Below are positions 1 to 5,894 of a stretch of DNA of 9,715 bases, piece after piece; positions within the stretch are counted from its first letter, which is position 1, and each line of letters starts with the position of its first letter. The stretch is from Clostridiales bacterium (GTDB taxonomy: Bacteria > Bacillota > Clostridia > Oscillospirales > Acutalibacteraceae): contig JAAZFZ010000143.1 in assembly GCA_012511485.1 (NCBI GenBank), positions 1-9,715 on the forward strand. The letters are read 5' to 3'. A program made the position numbers and the translations under genes. A model generated the notes under the pieces. It ran no database searches, was not told where the DNA came from, and worked only from the letters and a program-made list of their open reading frames with translations.

Positions 1-77
1 CAATGCACTCCCCTGCGAAAACTCGATTGCATTGTAGCGGGCTCCGCAAGAGTCCCTGAGAAAGGTGCGTTGTGCTT
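1..77 (-). ncRNA. Possible 5' part of a structured RNA, perhaps large SRP RNA (cut by window edge)
   Basis: The sequence after lplA shows no coding signal but has two nested inverted repeats. One is a GGG-CTC/GAG-CCC stem with one bulged base at 39-56. The other is a 7-bp stem, CAATGCA at 1-7 with TGCATTG at 28-34. Read on the minus strand, the order GGG, twelve bases containing GCGG, CCC, then TGCAATC, then GCAGGG resembles the 5' Alu domain of Firmicutes large SRP RNA as I remember it. Against this, helix 4 pairs poorly in the SRP register, one conserved C of the loop is changed, and no convincing promoter is seen upstream. The 5' limit given is approximate. It could equally be an unrelated leader or regulatory RNA for a gene to the left. 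Confidence 0.22.
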
Positions 78-92
78 CCTACGGTTTTTGTC

Positions 93-1091
93 TTATTTAA
101 AAAACACCTCTGCAAGCTCCTGCGCCTCTGTGTTTGCGATATATTTTGATACATCAGCTTTTTTGAGAGCCTCCAAAACGGCTCTTTTTTCATGTGCAGT
201 GCCGACAAGCAGGCGTTCCAGCTCTTCAATTTCCCCCTGAGCGAAAAAGTCGCCCAACAGCTTGACGGATGAAAATAGCCCGTTTTTGACATTGAAATAT
301 GCGGTTACTATACCACTTTGGAGCAGAACGGTGCCCTCCATCGCATATTTGGGCGCACTGCCGATATTCCACTCCCATGTGCCATATTTAGTTTCTATAA
401 GGCTGTTTATTGCCTTTTCGTCCTGCCCGGTTAGCTCTGCTTTTATGCAGCCCTCCCTGCCTGAAAGAAAGTGTGAAAGCCCCTGCGTGAACTGACCGAT
501 TGTCAACGGCTCAATAAGATGCTCGCTGATATTAGTAACACGGCTTTTTACGGAGCGTATGCCCTTCGCTTCAAGCTTGAGCGGATTGGGTCTGAGGGCT
601 TTTGAAAGAGTATTCATGGCAACGCTGAATAAAAGCGTGCCGTGGATGAGAACCCGACCCTTATAGTTTACCTGTGCATTGCCCGAAATTTTCATACCGT
701 CGAGCAAAATATCATTTCTACCCGAGAAGCCCGCATTAAGCCCTAAAGAGCGGAGATATTCGGTCACAGGCTCTAAAAACTCCCCGAAATCCGCAAAGCC
801 CTCCTGTCCGTTTTTGATGAAGGTGAAGTTGAGGTTCCCCAAATCATGAAAAACCGCTCCCCCACCCGTCAGACGTCGAATGACAGGGATTGAATTCTCA
901 CTTATAAAGTCCATGTCTATTTCCGCATAGGCGTTTTGGTGACGCCCTATTATTATTGCAGGCTCGTTTCGCCAGAGAAGAATATAGTTCTCCTCTCTTT
1001 GGCACAAAAAATATTCCTCACTCGCAAGATTGAATGACGGCTTTGTATGGGAATGAGATATCAAAAAGACATTTTCGTTTTTAAACAGCAT
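93..1091 (-). CDS. lplA: Lipoate-protein ligase A
   Basis: This 332-residue enzyme activates lipoate with ATP to lipoyl-AMP and transfers it to a specific lysine of lipoyl-domain proteins (GcvH or E2 subunits) in the cytoplasm. The biotin/lipoate ligase fold signature RRLTGGGAVFHDLGN is at residues 72-86, with the substrate loop GRHQNAY at 49-55. The lysine expected to contact lipoyl-AMP lies in KISGNAQ (K134), followed by HGTLLF at 150-155. The length is close to E. coli LplA (about 338), so the C-terminal accessory domain is present and the ligase should act alone. The ATG is preceded by GGAGGA at 1095-1100 with a short spacer. It is the last gene of the operon, 47 nt after lpdA, whose product acts on the same lipoyl groups. 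No terminator is seen in the 92 bases that follow. Known alternatives such as octanoyltransferases (LipM/LipL) are usually shorter and lack this C-terminal part. Confidence 0.93.
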   Translation of the reverse strand: MLFKNENVFLISHSHTKPSFNLASEEYFLCQREENYILLWRNEPAIIIGRHQNAYAEIDMDFISENSIPVIRRLTGGGAVFHDLGNLNFTFIKNGQEGFADFGEFLEPVTEYLRSLGLNAGFSGRNDILLDGMKISGNAQVNYKGRVLIHGTLLFSVAMNTLSKALRPNPLKLEAKGIRSVKSRVTNISEHLIEPLTIGQFTQGLSHFLSGREGCIKAELTGQDEKAINSLIETKYGTWEWNIGSAPKYAMEGTVLLQSGIVTAYFNVKNGLFSSVKLLGDFFAQGEIEELERLLVGTAHEKRAVLEALKKADVSKYIANTEAQELAEVFFK

Positions 1092-1094
1092 AAA

Positions 1095-1124
1095 TCCTCC
1101 GAAACATGGTGCGCTCTGAGCGCA
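1095..1124 (-). promoter_or_regulatory. lpdA-lplA spacer: small hairpin and lplA ribosome binding site
   Basis: The 47-nt gap between lpdA and lplA contains a perfect short hairpin at 1110-1124, a 15-nt inverted repeat with TGCGCT/AGCGCA arms and a 3-nt loop. The Shine-Dalgarno GGAGGA follows at 1095-1100. No U-run follows the hairpin, so it is not an intrinsic terminator. A role in mRNA processing or stability is possible but unproven. Confidence 0.45.
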
Positions 1125-1138
1125 GGTAAAATACTTGT

Positions 1139-2506
1139 TTAAAGCTCAAACAGAGCTTCCCTTATGACCTCGCAGACAGTCGGATGAGGAAAAATAGTTT
1201 TCTTAATATCGTCAACCTTCATCTTTGTTTCAATCATCATAGCGGCACCGTATATAATTTCAGATGTATAGCTGCCTGCAAGGTGAACGCCCAGAAGGCA
1301 GTTGTTTTCAGTGTCGACTATGAGCTTTACAATGCCGTTGCCGCCCTCGACTTCAGCCATATACCGCCCGCTCATTCTCATTGAAACATTGACAGCCCTA
1401 GCATTGATGCCCTTTTGCAAAGCGCTTTCAAGTGTTTCGCCCACAACCGCCACCTCGGGATTAGTGTAAATGACACTTGGCACTGCATTGTAGTTTATAC
1501 TGTCATCTATGCCCAGCATATTGTTGACGGCAACCTCCGCCTCTCTATATGCGGTGTGTGCAAGCATTGATTTGCCGTTGACATCGCCCGCCGCATAAAC
1601 GCCCTCGACATTTGTGCGGAGTTTTTCATCGGTACTGATTGCATTTTTTTGCGTTTTTATTCCAATTGTTTCAATGCCCAAGCCGTTGAGAACAGGTGTT
1701 CTGCCGATTGAAACCAAAACCTTTGAGGCTTCAATGGCTTTATTTTCACCCTTTTCTTCAAAGGTAACACAACTCTCACCGATTTCAACAACTCGGCAGG
1801 AGAGCTTGAAATTCACACCCTTTTTCTTGAGATTCTTATAAAGGACATCTGTGACATCCCTATCATCCGCCCCTGCTATTTTTTCGAGCATTTCTATTAC
1901 CGTAACTGACGAGCCTACGGCATTGAAATATGCCGCCATTTCAAGGCCTATGACTCCGGCGCCGATTATCACAAGGCTCTCGGGGATTTCTGCAAGGTCA
2001 AGGATTTCACGGCTTGTAAGGCAAAACCCCTTTTCAAATCCCTCACGGAGTCCCGGAATCGGTGGCAAAACAGGCTGCGATCCTGTGGCAATCAAAAGCC
2101 TTTTTGCTTGATATTCCTTGCCCTCAGCTGATATTTTAAAGCCCTGAGCATCTCTGCCCTTAATTATACCTATAGCCTGGATAACTGTAACATTTTCTTT
2201 CTTCATTGTAAAGGCAATCCCCTTTACAAGCTGTTTTACCACTCTGTCCTTTCTGGCAACTGCAGCGGGATGGTCAAACTTCACATTTTCTGCCGATACT
2301 CCGTATTTTTCACCGTGTGCAGGAGATTCATATATTGTTGCACTGTTGAGGAGGGCCTTTGAAGGAGTGCAGCCCACGTTTAGGCATACTCCTCCAAGTG
2401 AACGCTTTTCAAAAACTACGGTTTTCAAACCACCCTGTGCCGCTCTTTGGGCAGCACGGTACCCTGCCGGCCCACCACCGAGAATAATCAAATCAAAAGT
2501 TTCCAT
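1139..2506 (-). CDS. lpdA: Dihydrolipoamide dehydrogenase (E3 / glycine cleavage L-protein)
   Basis: This 455-residue flavoprotein reoxidises dihydrolipoyl groups on GcvH or E2 lipoyl domains, passing electrons through a disulfide and FAD to NAD+. In order it shows the N-terminal FAD dinucleotide fold (LGGGPAG, residues 9-15), the redox disulfide motif GGVCLNVGCTPSK at 38-50 (C41, C46), the NAD-binding GAGVIG, the second FAD contact VYAAGD, and the C-terminal interface motif HPTVCE with catalytic H441 and E446. No lipoyl domain is fused at the N-terminus. The ATG at 2506 places the FAD motif at the normal distance from the start. The open frame continues upstream to 2644, but that extension overlaps the preceding dehydrogenase and gives a non-homologous leader. 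The gene begins 10 nt after the dehydrogenase stop with only a weak Shine-Dalgarno, so translation is probably coupled. E3 is clear; which complex it serves cannot be told here. Confidence 0.95.
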   Translation of the reverse strand: METFDLIILGGGPAGYRAAQRAAQGGLKTVVFEKRSLGGVCLNVGCTPSKALLNSATIYESPAHGEKYGVSAENVKFDHPAAVARKDRVVKQLVKGIAFTMKKENVTVIQAIGIIKGRDAQGFKISAEGKEYQAKRLLIATGSQPVLPPIPGLREGFEKGFCLTSREILDLAEIPESLVIIGAGVIGLEMAAYFNAVGSSVTVIEMLEKIAGADDRDVTDVLYKNLKKKGVNFKLSCRVVEIGESCVTFEEKGENKAIEASKVLVSIGRTPVLNGLGIETIGIKTQKNAISTDEKLRTNVEGVYAAGDVNGKSMLAHTAYREAEVAVNNMLGIDDSINYNAVPSVIYTNPEVAVVGETLESALQKGINARAVNVSMRMSGRYMAEVEGGNGIVKLIVDTENNCLLGVHLAGSYTSEIIYGAAMMIETKMKVDDIKKTIFPHPTVCEVIREALFEL

Positions 2507-2516
2507 TATATCACGC

Positions 2517-3773
2517 TCACTTATTAAAATATTGCAGAAGGTATTTTTCTGCCTGCCCGTTCCACAAGCCCTTGGTCTTTGCGGTAAGCTCATGCAGTTT
2601 TTTAAACATAGGACTGTTTTTGCCCAGCTTTTCAAAATCTGCAATAGCAGTCAGCGGAAGGTCAATGCCCGTATAAATTAGCTTTTTGCCACCCGGAATT
2701 GAAGGAAGATTCAAGGTGGTTTCTATAACCGAATCTAGCCCGCCTATATGCGTTACGAGTATTGAAGGATTTATAAGCCCCTTTTTCATCATCTCTATGC
2801 TCTCGAGCATATCGTCTGTATTACCGCCTGAGGTGCCCACGATATGAGTCGAGCCGTAATGCACATTATATAAATTCAGGCTTGCTTTGAAATCGGAGTT
2901 TGATGGGCCTGCAAAAAAATTTAGGCATCCGTCCTGCGCCAGGATGCTGTCGCCAAGCTCGACAACTTGCGCCACTGGCGCAAAAACAAGCACATCATCA
3001 AAGAATCCGCCCGCCAGCTCCGTCAGCTCCTTAGCAGAGTTTTTCATTCCGGAGGTGTTAACATAGTGAAGCTCCACTCCATTTTGTGCAGCGTCCTCAA
3101 TATCAAGAATCTCCTGAGCGCGTGCGAGGCGTGAGGAATCAATATCGGTTATTACGAGCAATGCGGGCGATTTGCCGCAATGGATTATGTAGTCTATTGC
3201 CGCAAGCCCCATAGGCCCTGAGCCGGCAAGAATTGCCATTTTTCCGCCTTGCTTTATACCCATTTCGTGTATGTAGCTGCCTCTTTTAGTATGATACATC
3301 GCATGAAATGCACCCACCACACATGAAATAGGCTCTGCCAGTGAGCCGTAATACCAATACTCACTATCATATGGCAACAGGCAATTCATAAGCATGACCT
3401 CTTCGGGGATTATTATATATGTTGCATCGCCGCCGATATAGCTATAGGAATATCCTGGTGCGTCGAGGCTCCCCTTATAATTGAGGGCAGGCTGAATGAC
3501 GAACTTTTCACCCGGTGAATACCTGTCCGCCCACTTCGAGCCAACCTTTATTATTTCACCGCAGAACTCATGCCCAACAATTATGGGGGCTTCACGCACA
3601 TTTTCGGGCACACGCTTGTGTCTTGCCCCCTGCTCGGCAGCTTTATAGGATGACATACATATGCTGTCCGACACAACCTTTGCAAAAATTTCGGTTTCTC
3701 TTATTTTGGGAAGCTCGAATTCATCTAGCCTCAGGTCAAATTTTCCATAAAGACGAACTGCTCTCGTTTTCAC
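2517..3773 (-). CDS. Zinc-dependent medium-chain dehydrogenase, L-sorbose-1-phosphate reductase-like
   Basis: An oxidoreductase of the zinc alcohol/sorbitol dehydrogenase superfamily, 418 residues from the GTG at 3773. Numbering from the upstream ATG at 3791, it shows the catalytic-zinc cysteine in DSICMSS (C45), the GHE motif with zinc ligand H74 and E75, the EP pair of the polyol dehydrogenase type (LAEPISC, E153), and a Rossmann GSGPMG at 190-195 followed by an acidic TDID that suggests NAD(H). The four-cysteine structural zinc lobe is absent. The start KTRAVRLYG and the overall length (over 400) fit the branch annotated as L-sorbose-1-phosphate reductase or sorbitol dehydrogenase, but the substrate is not established. 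The GTG start is preferred because AGGTGG lies 5 nt before it and the family usually begins about there. ATG 3791 (424 residues) is the alternative, with a weak GGA only. It is first in the operon with lpdA and lplA and divergent from an Lrp-like gene. Confidence 0.82.
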   Translation of the reverse strand: MKTRAVRLYGKFDLRLDEFELPKIRETEIFAKVVSDSICMSSYKAAEQGARHKRVPENVREAPIIVGHEFCGEIIKVGSKWADRYSPGEKFVIQPALNYKGSLDAPGYSYSYIGGDATYIIIPEEVMLMNCLLPYDSEYWYYGSLAEPISCVVGAFHAMYHTKRGSYIHEMGIKQGGKMAILAGSGPMGLAAIDYIIHCGKSPALLVITDIDSSRLARAQEILDIEDAAQNGVELHYVNTSGMKNSAKELTELAGGFFDDVLVFAPVAQVVELGDSILAQDGCLNFFAGPSNSDFKASLNLYNVHYGSTHIVGTSGGNTDDMLESIEMMKKGLINPSILVTHIGGLDSVIETTLNLPSIPGGKKLIYTGIDLPLTAIADFEKLGKNSPMFKKLHELTAKTKGLWNGQAEKYLLQYFNK

Positions 3774-3778
3774 AATAA

Positions 3779-3784
3779 CCACCT
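3779..3784 (-). promoter_or_regulatory. Shine-Dalgarno that favours a GTG start for the dehydrogenase
   Basis: AGGTGG lies 5 nt upstream of GTG at 3773-3771, inside the reading frame that opens at ATG 3791. The ATG itself has only a weak GGA-type match. This supports the shorter protein. Confidence 0.55.
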
Positions 3785-3811
3785 GCCGCATATATTTTCC
3801 AAACTTATCTA

Positions 3812-3840
3812 ATGATAGTATTTAAACACACAAGTGTCAA
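3812..3840 (-). promoter_or_regulatory. Sigma-A type promoter of the dehydrogenase-lpdA-lplA operon
   Basis: A perfect -35 TTGACA (3835-3840 on the minus strand) and a -10 TATCAT (3812-3817; 5 of 6 to consensus) are separated by exactly 17 bp. Transcription would start near 3805, leaving about 30 nt before the GTG at 3773. This is one of the best-formed promoters in the window and implies a separate three-gene transcript. Confidence 0.8.
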
Positions 3841-3964
3841 CAATAAACGGGATATTTTAAGAATTGATATTTTTTGCAGTAATTTTTATTCGATATACTT
3901 GTATTTTTAAGAAGATAATACAAAATTTTATATATTTACCTTAATTTTTTTGCATGATGTTCTA
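3841..3964 (+). promoter_or_regulatory. Divergent regulatory region with a 50-bp-spaced direct repeat
   Basis: This very AT-rich segment separates the two divergent promoters. TATTTTAAGAA at 3853-3863 recurs as TATTTTTAAGAA at 3902-3913, with the AAGAA parts exactly 50 bp apart, close to five helical turns. AT-rich, phased sites are typical of Lrp/AsnC octamer binding, so this is a plausible operator for the neighbouring regulator. The assignment is inference only. Confidence 0.35.
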
Positions 3965-3993
3965 TTTACTTTTTATTGGAAAAAGTGTATATT
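3965..3993 (+). promoter_or_regulatory. Promoter of the Lrp/AsnC-family gene
   Basis: A -35 TTTACT (3965-3970) and a -10 TATATT (3988-3993) are separated by 17 bp. Transcription would start near 4000, about 24 nt before the ATG. The Shine-Dalgarno AGGGGAG at 4011-4017 is 6 nt from the start. Confidence 0.7.
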
Positions 3994-4023
3994 AAAGAAA
4001 GCTGAAATTGAGGGGAGAAGAAT

Positions 4024-4488
4024 ATGGACAAGGTTGATATACAGATATTGGATTGCCTGAAAAAGAATTCCAGAGAAAATGCATCGGTTATCGGCAACAA
4101 AATCAATATGTCAGTGTCTGCTGTGATTGAGAGAATAAAGAAGCTTGAGAAAAACGGAATCATTAAGCAGTATTCCATTATCCTTGATTCTAAAATGATG
4201 GGCATGGATGTGCTTGCCTTCATCTGGGTAGGCATGGAGCACCCGAAATACAACAACGATTTTATGAATTTTGTCAAGCATCACAACAGAATTGTTGAGT
4301 GTCACTACATAACGGGTGATTTTGATTATCTTCTTAAGGTCAACACCGACACAACGCAGTCGCTCGAAATAATCCTTAACGAAATCAAGAGCGTGGGCGG
4401 TGTTTCGCTGACAAGGACACTCGTTGTTCTTTCAACAGTTAAGGAGGATTTTTCTGTTACGCTCAACGAAGGGGATATTGAGCAGTAA
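4024..4488 (+). CDS. Lrp/AsnC-family transcriptional regulator
   Basis: A 154-residue DNA-binding regulator of the feast/famine family, which bind amino acids or related metabolites and assemble as dimers to octamers. The N-terminal AsnC-type winged helix-turn-helix spans about residues 2-60 (VDIQILDCLKKNSREN, then the recognition region SVSAVIERIKKLEKNGII). A linker follows, then the C-terminal RAM ligand and oligomerisation domain from about residue 62, with the typical GDFDYLLKV at 98-106. The length matches the family (about 150-165). The start is fixed by AGGGGAG 6 nt upstream. It is transcribed away from the dehydrogenase-lpdA-lplA operon and convergent with tuf. Family members often repress themselves and control a divergent operon, so that operon is the first candidate target. 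The effector cannot be predicted. Lrp proper is one possibility, but the specific subfamily is not identifiable by eye. Confidence 0.92.
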   Translation: MDKVDIQILDCLKKNSRENASVIGNKINMSVSAVIERIKKLEKNGIIKQYSIILDSKMMGMDVLAFIWVGMEHPKYNNDFMNFVKHHNRIVECHYITGDFDYLLKVNTDTTQSLEIILNEIKSVGGVSLTRTLVVLSTVKEDFSVTLNEGDIEQ

Positions 4489-4502
4489 AAAGCATAAGCA
4501 CA

Positions 4503-4538
4503 GGGCGTATTGAGAACTTCCTCAATTCGCCTCTTTTA
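4503..4538 (+). terminator. Intrinsic terminator of the Lrp-family gene
   Basis: The stem pairs GGGCG-T-ATTGAG (4503-4514) with CTCAAT-T-CGCCT (4521-4532), with one T-T mismatch and a closing G-T pair, around a 6-nt loop. A short TTTT run follows at 4534-4537. It begins 15 nt after the regulator stop codon. Confidence 0.65.
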
Positions 4539-4543
4539 ATATT

Positions 4544-4584
4544 AAAAAAAGCGGTGCAGCCAAAAGCTGCACCGCCGAATTTTT
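4544..4584 (-). terminator. Strong terminator of the str operon after tuf, probably bidirectional
   Basis: A perfect 10-bp GC-rich stem, GCGGTGCAGC (4551-4560) with GCTGCACCGC (4566-4575), encloses a 5-nt loop. On the minus strand it is followed by seven T (4550-4544), which makes a textbook terminator 14 nt past the tuf stop. On the plus strand a five-T run (4580-4584) follows, so it can back up the regulator's terminator. Confidence 0.92.
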
Positions 4585-4588
4585 GCAA

Positions 4589-5794
4589 TTAGTCGTTAAG
4601 AATTTCAATTACAACGCCTGAACCGACTGTACGGCCGCCCTCACGAATAGCGAAGCGAAGTCCCTTTTCAATAGCGATAGGGGTGATAAGCTCAACATTC
4701 ATGTTGACATTGTCGCCTGGCATGCACATCTCAGTGCCTTCGGGAAGAGTGATAATGCCGGTAACATCGGTTGTTCTGAAATAGAACTGAGGGCGATAAT
4801 TGTTAAAGAATGGAGTATGACGGCCACCCTCATCCTTGGTAAGAACATAGACCTGACCTACAAACTTTGTGAGAGGATGAATTGAACCCGGCTTTGCAAG
4901 AACCTGGCCACGCTCAATCTCGTTGCGCTGAACACCACGAAGAAGAGCGCCAATATTATCGCCTGACTCCGCATAGTCGAGAATCTTATGGAACATCTCA
5001 ACACCTGTGCAGACTGTTTTTCTCTTTTCGTCTGTAAGACCGACGATTTCAACTTCTTCGCCTGTTCTGAGCTGACCACGCTCAACTCTGCCGGTAGCAA
5101 CCGTTCCACGGCCTGTGATGGTGAAAACATCTTCAACAGGCATAAGGAAGGGAAGGTCTGCTTTACGGTCGGGAGTGGGGATATAAGAGTCAACAGCATC
5201 CATAAGCTCCCAAATTGATTTAAGCTCGGGGGCTTGAGTGTCACTGCCGTTATATTCGAGAGCCTGGAGAGCCGAACCCTTGATGATAGGTGTATCATCG
5301 CCGGGGAATTCATAGCTGTCAAGTGTTTCACGAATCTCCATCTCAACGAGGTCGATGAGTTCTTCATCGTCAACCTGGTCACACTTGTTCATGTAAACAA
5401 CGATATAAGGAACGCCGACCTGGCGGGCAAGGAGAAGGTGCTCCTTTGTCTGCGCCATGGGGCCGTCTGTTGCAGCAATAACAAGAATTGCGCCGTCCAT
5501 CTGAGCAGCACCGGTAATCATGTTCTTAATGTAGTCGGCATGGCCGGGGCAGTCAACATGAGCGTAGTGACGCTTTTCTGTTTCATATTCAACATGAGAA
5601 GTGTTGATTGTGATACCACGGGCTCTCTCTTCGGGAGCCTTATCGATGTTTGCATAATCAACGAAAGCTGCTTCGCCCCTCATTGCGAGGGCCTTTGTAA
5701 TAGCAGCAGTAAGAGTAGTCTTACCATGGTCAACGTGACCGATAGTGCCAATGTTTACGTGGGGCTTGGTTCTGTCAAATTTAGCTTTTGCCAT
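4589..5794 (-). CDS. tuf: Translation elongation factor Tu
   Basis: EF-Tu, 401 residues, carries aminoacyl-tRNA to the ribosomal A site as a GTP complex. The GTPase domain shows the P-loop GHVDHGKT at 19-26, switch I RGITINTSHVEY, DCPGH at 81-85 (the catalytic His is H85) and NKCD at 136-139. Domains 2 and 3 follow (GRGTVATGRVERG; the C-terminal part GGRTVGSGVV), giving the full family length. The start is ATG 5794 (MAKAKFDRTKPHVNIGTIGH), fixed by AAGGAGG at 5803-5809 with an 8-nt spacer. An in-frame ATG at 5812 lies upstream of that site and is rejected. It is last in the str operon, 100 nt after fusA, and that gap holds a possible extra promoter. A second tuf copy elsewhere in the genome is possible but not visible. 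Confidence 0.99.
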   Translation of the reverse strand: MAKAKFDRTKPHVNIGTIGHVDHGKTTLTAAITKALAMRGEAAFVDYANIDKAPEERARGITINTSHVEYETEKRHYAHVDCPGHADYIKNMITGAAQMDGAILVIAATDGPMAQTKEHLLLARQVGVPYIVVYMNKCDQVDDEELIDLVEMEIRETLDSYEFPGDDTPIIKGSALQALEYNGSDTQAPELKSIWELMDAVDSYIPTPDRKADLPFLMPVEDVFTITGRGTVATGRVERGQLRTGEEVEIVGLTDEKRKTVCTGVEMFHKILDYAESGDNIGALLRGVQRNEIERGQVLAKPGSIHPLTKFVGQVYVLTKDEGGRHTPFFNNYRPQFYFRTTDVTGIITLPEGTEMCMPGDNVNMNVELITPIAIEKGLRFAIREGGRTVGSGVVIEILND

Positions 5795-5848
5795 TTTAAT
5801 TTCCTCCTTCATGAAAACAATTCATAATTTCCATGCATCTGCACGATA

Positions 5849-5876
5849 ATTGTATTCTATCAATAATATTTTGCAA
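5849..5876 (-). promoter_or_regulatory. Possible internal promoter for tuf
   Basis: In the 100-nt fusA-tuf spacer, TTGCAA (5871-5876, 4 of 6 to -35) lies 16 bp from TACAAT (5849-5854, 5 of 6 to -10). Transcription would start about 50 nt before the tuf ATG. EF-Tu is needed in large excess over EF-G, so an extra promoter makes sense, but the -35 is weak and the region is AT-rich. Confidence 0.4.
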
Positions 5877-5894
5877 ATGCAAGAGTTTTTTTAA

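Noticed and set aside
1139..2644. Longer lpdA reading frame starting at 2644
   Set aside because: The extra 46 residues overlap the upstream dehydrogenase and have no E3 character; the FAD motif fits a start at 2506.
4111..4305. Short open frames antisense to the Lrp-family gene, possible regulatory antisense ORF
   Set aside because: There is no promoter or ribosome binding site on that strand, and the plus-strand frame is a clear full-length family match.
5234..5827. 197-residue open frame antisense to tuf
   Set aside because: It lies wholly opposite a conserved, strongly codon-constrained gene, has no ribosome binding site of note and no recognisable protein family.
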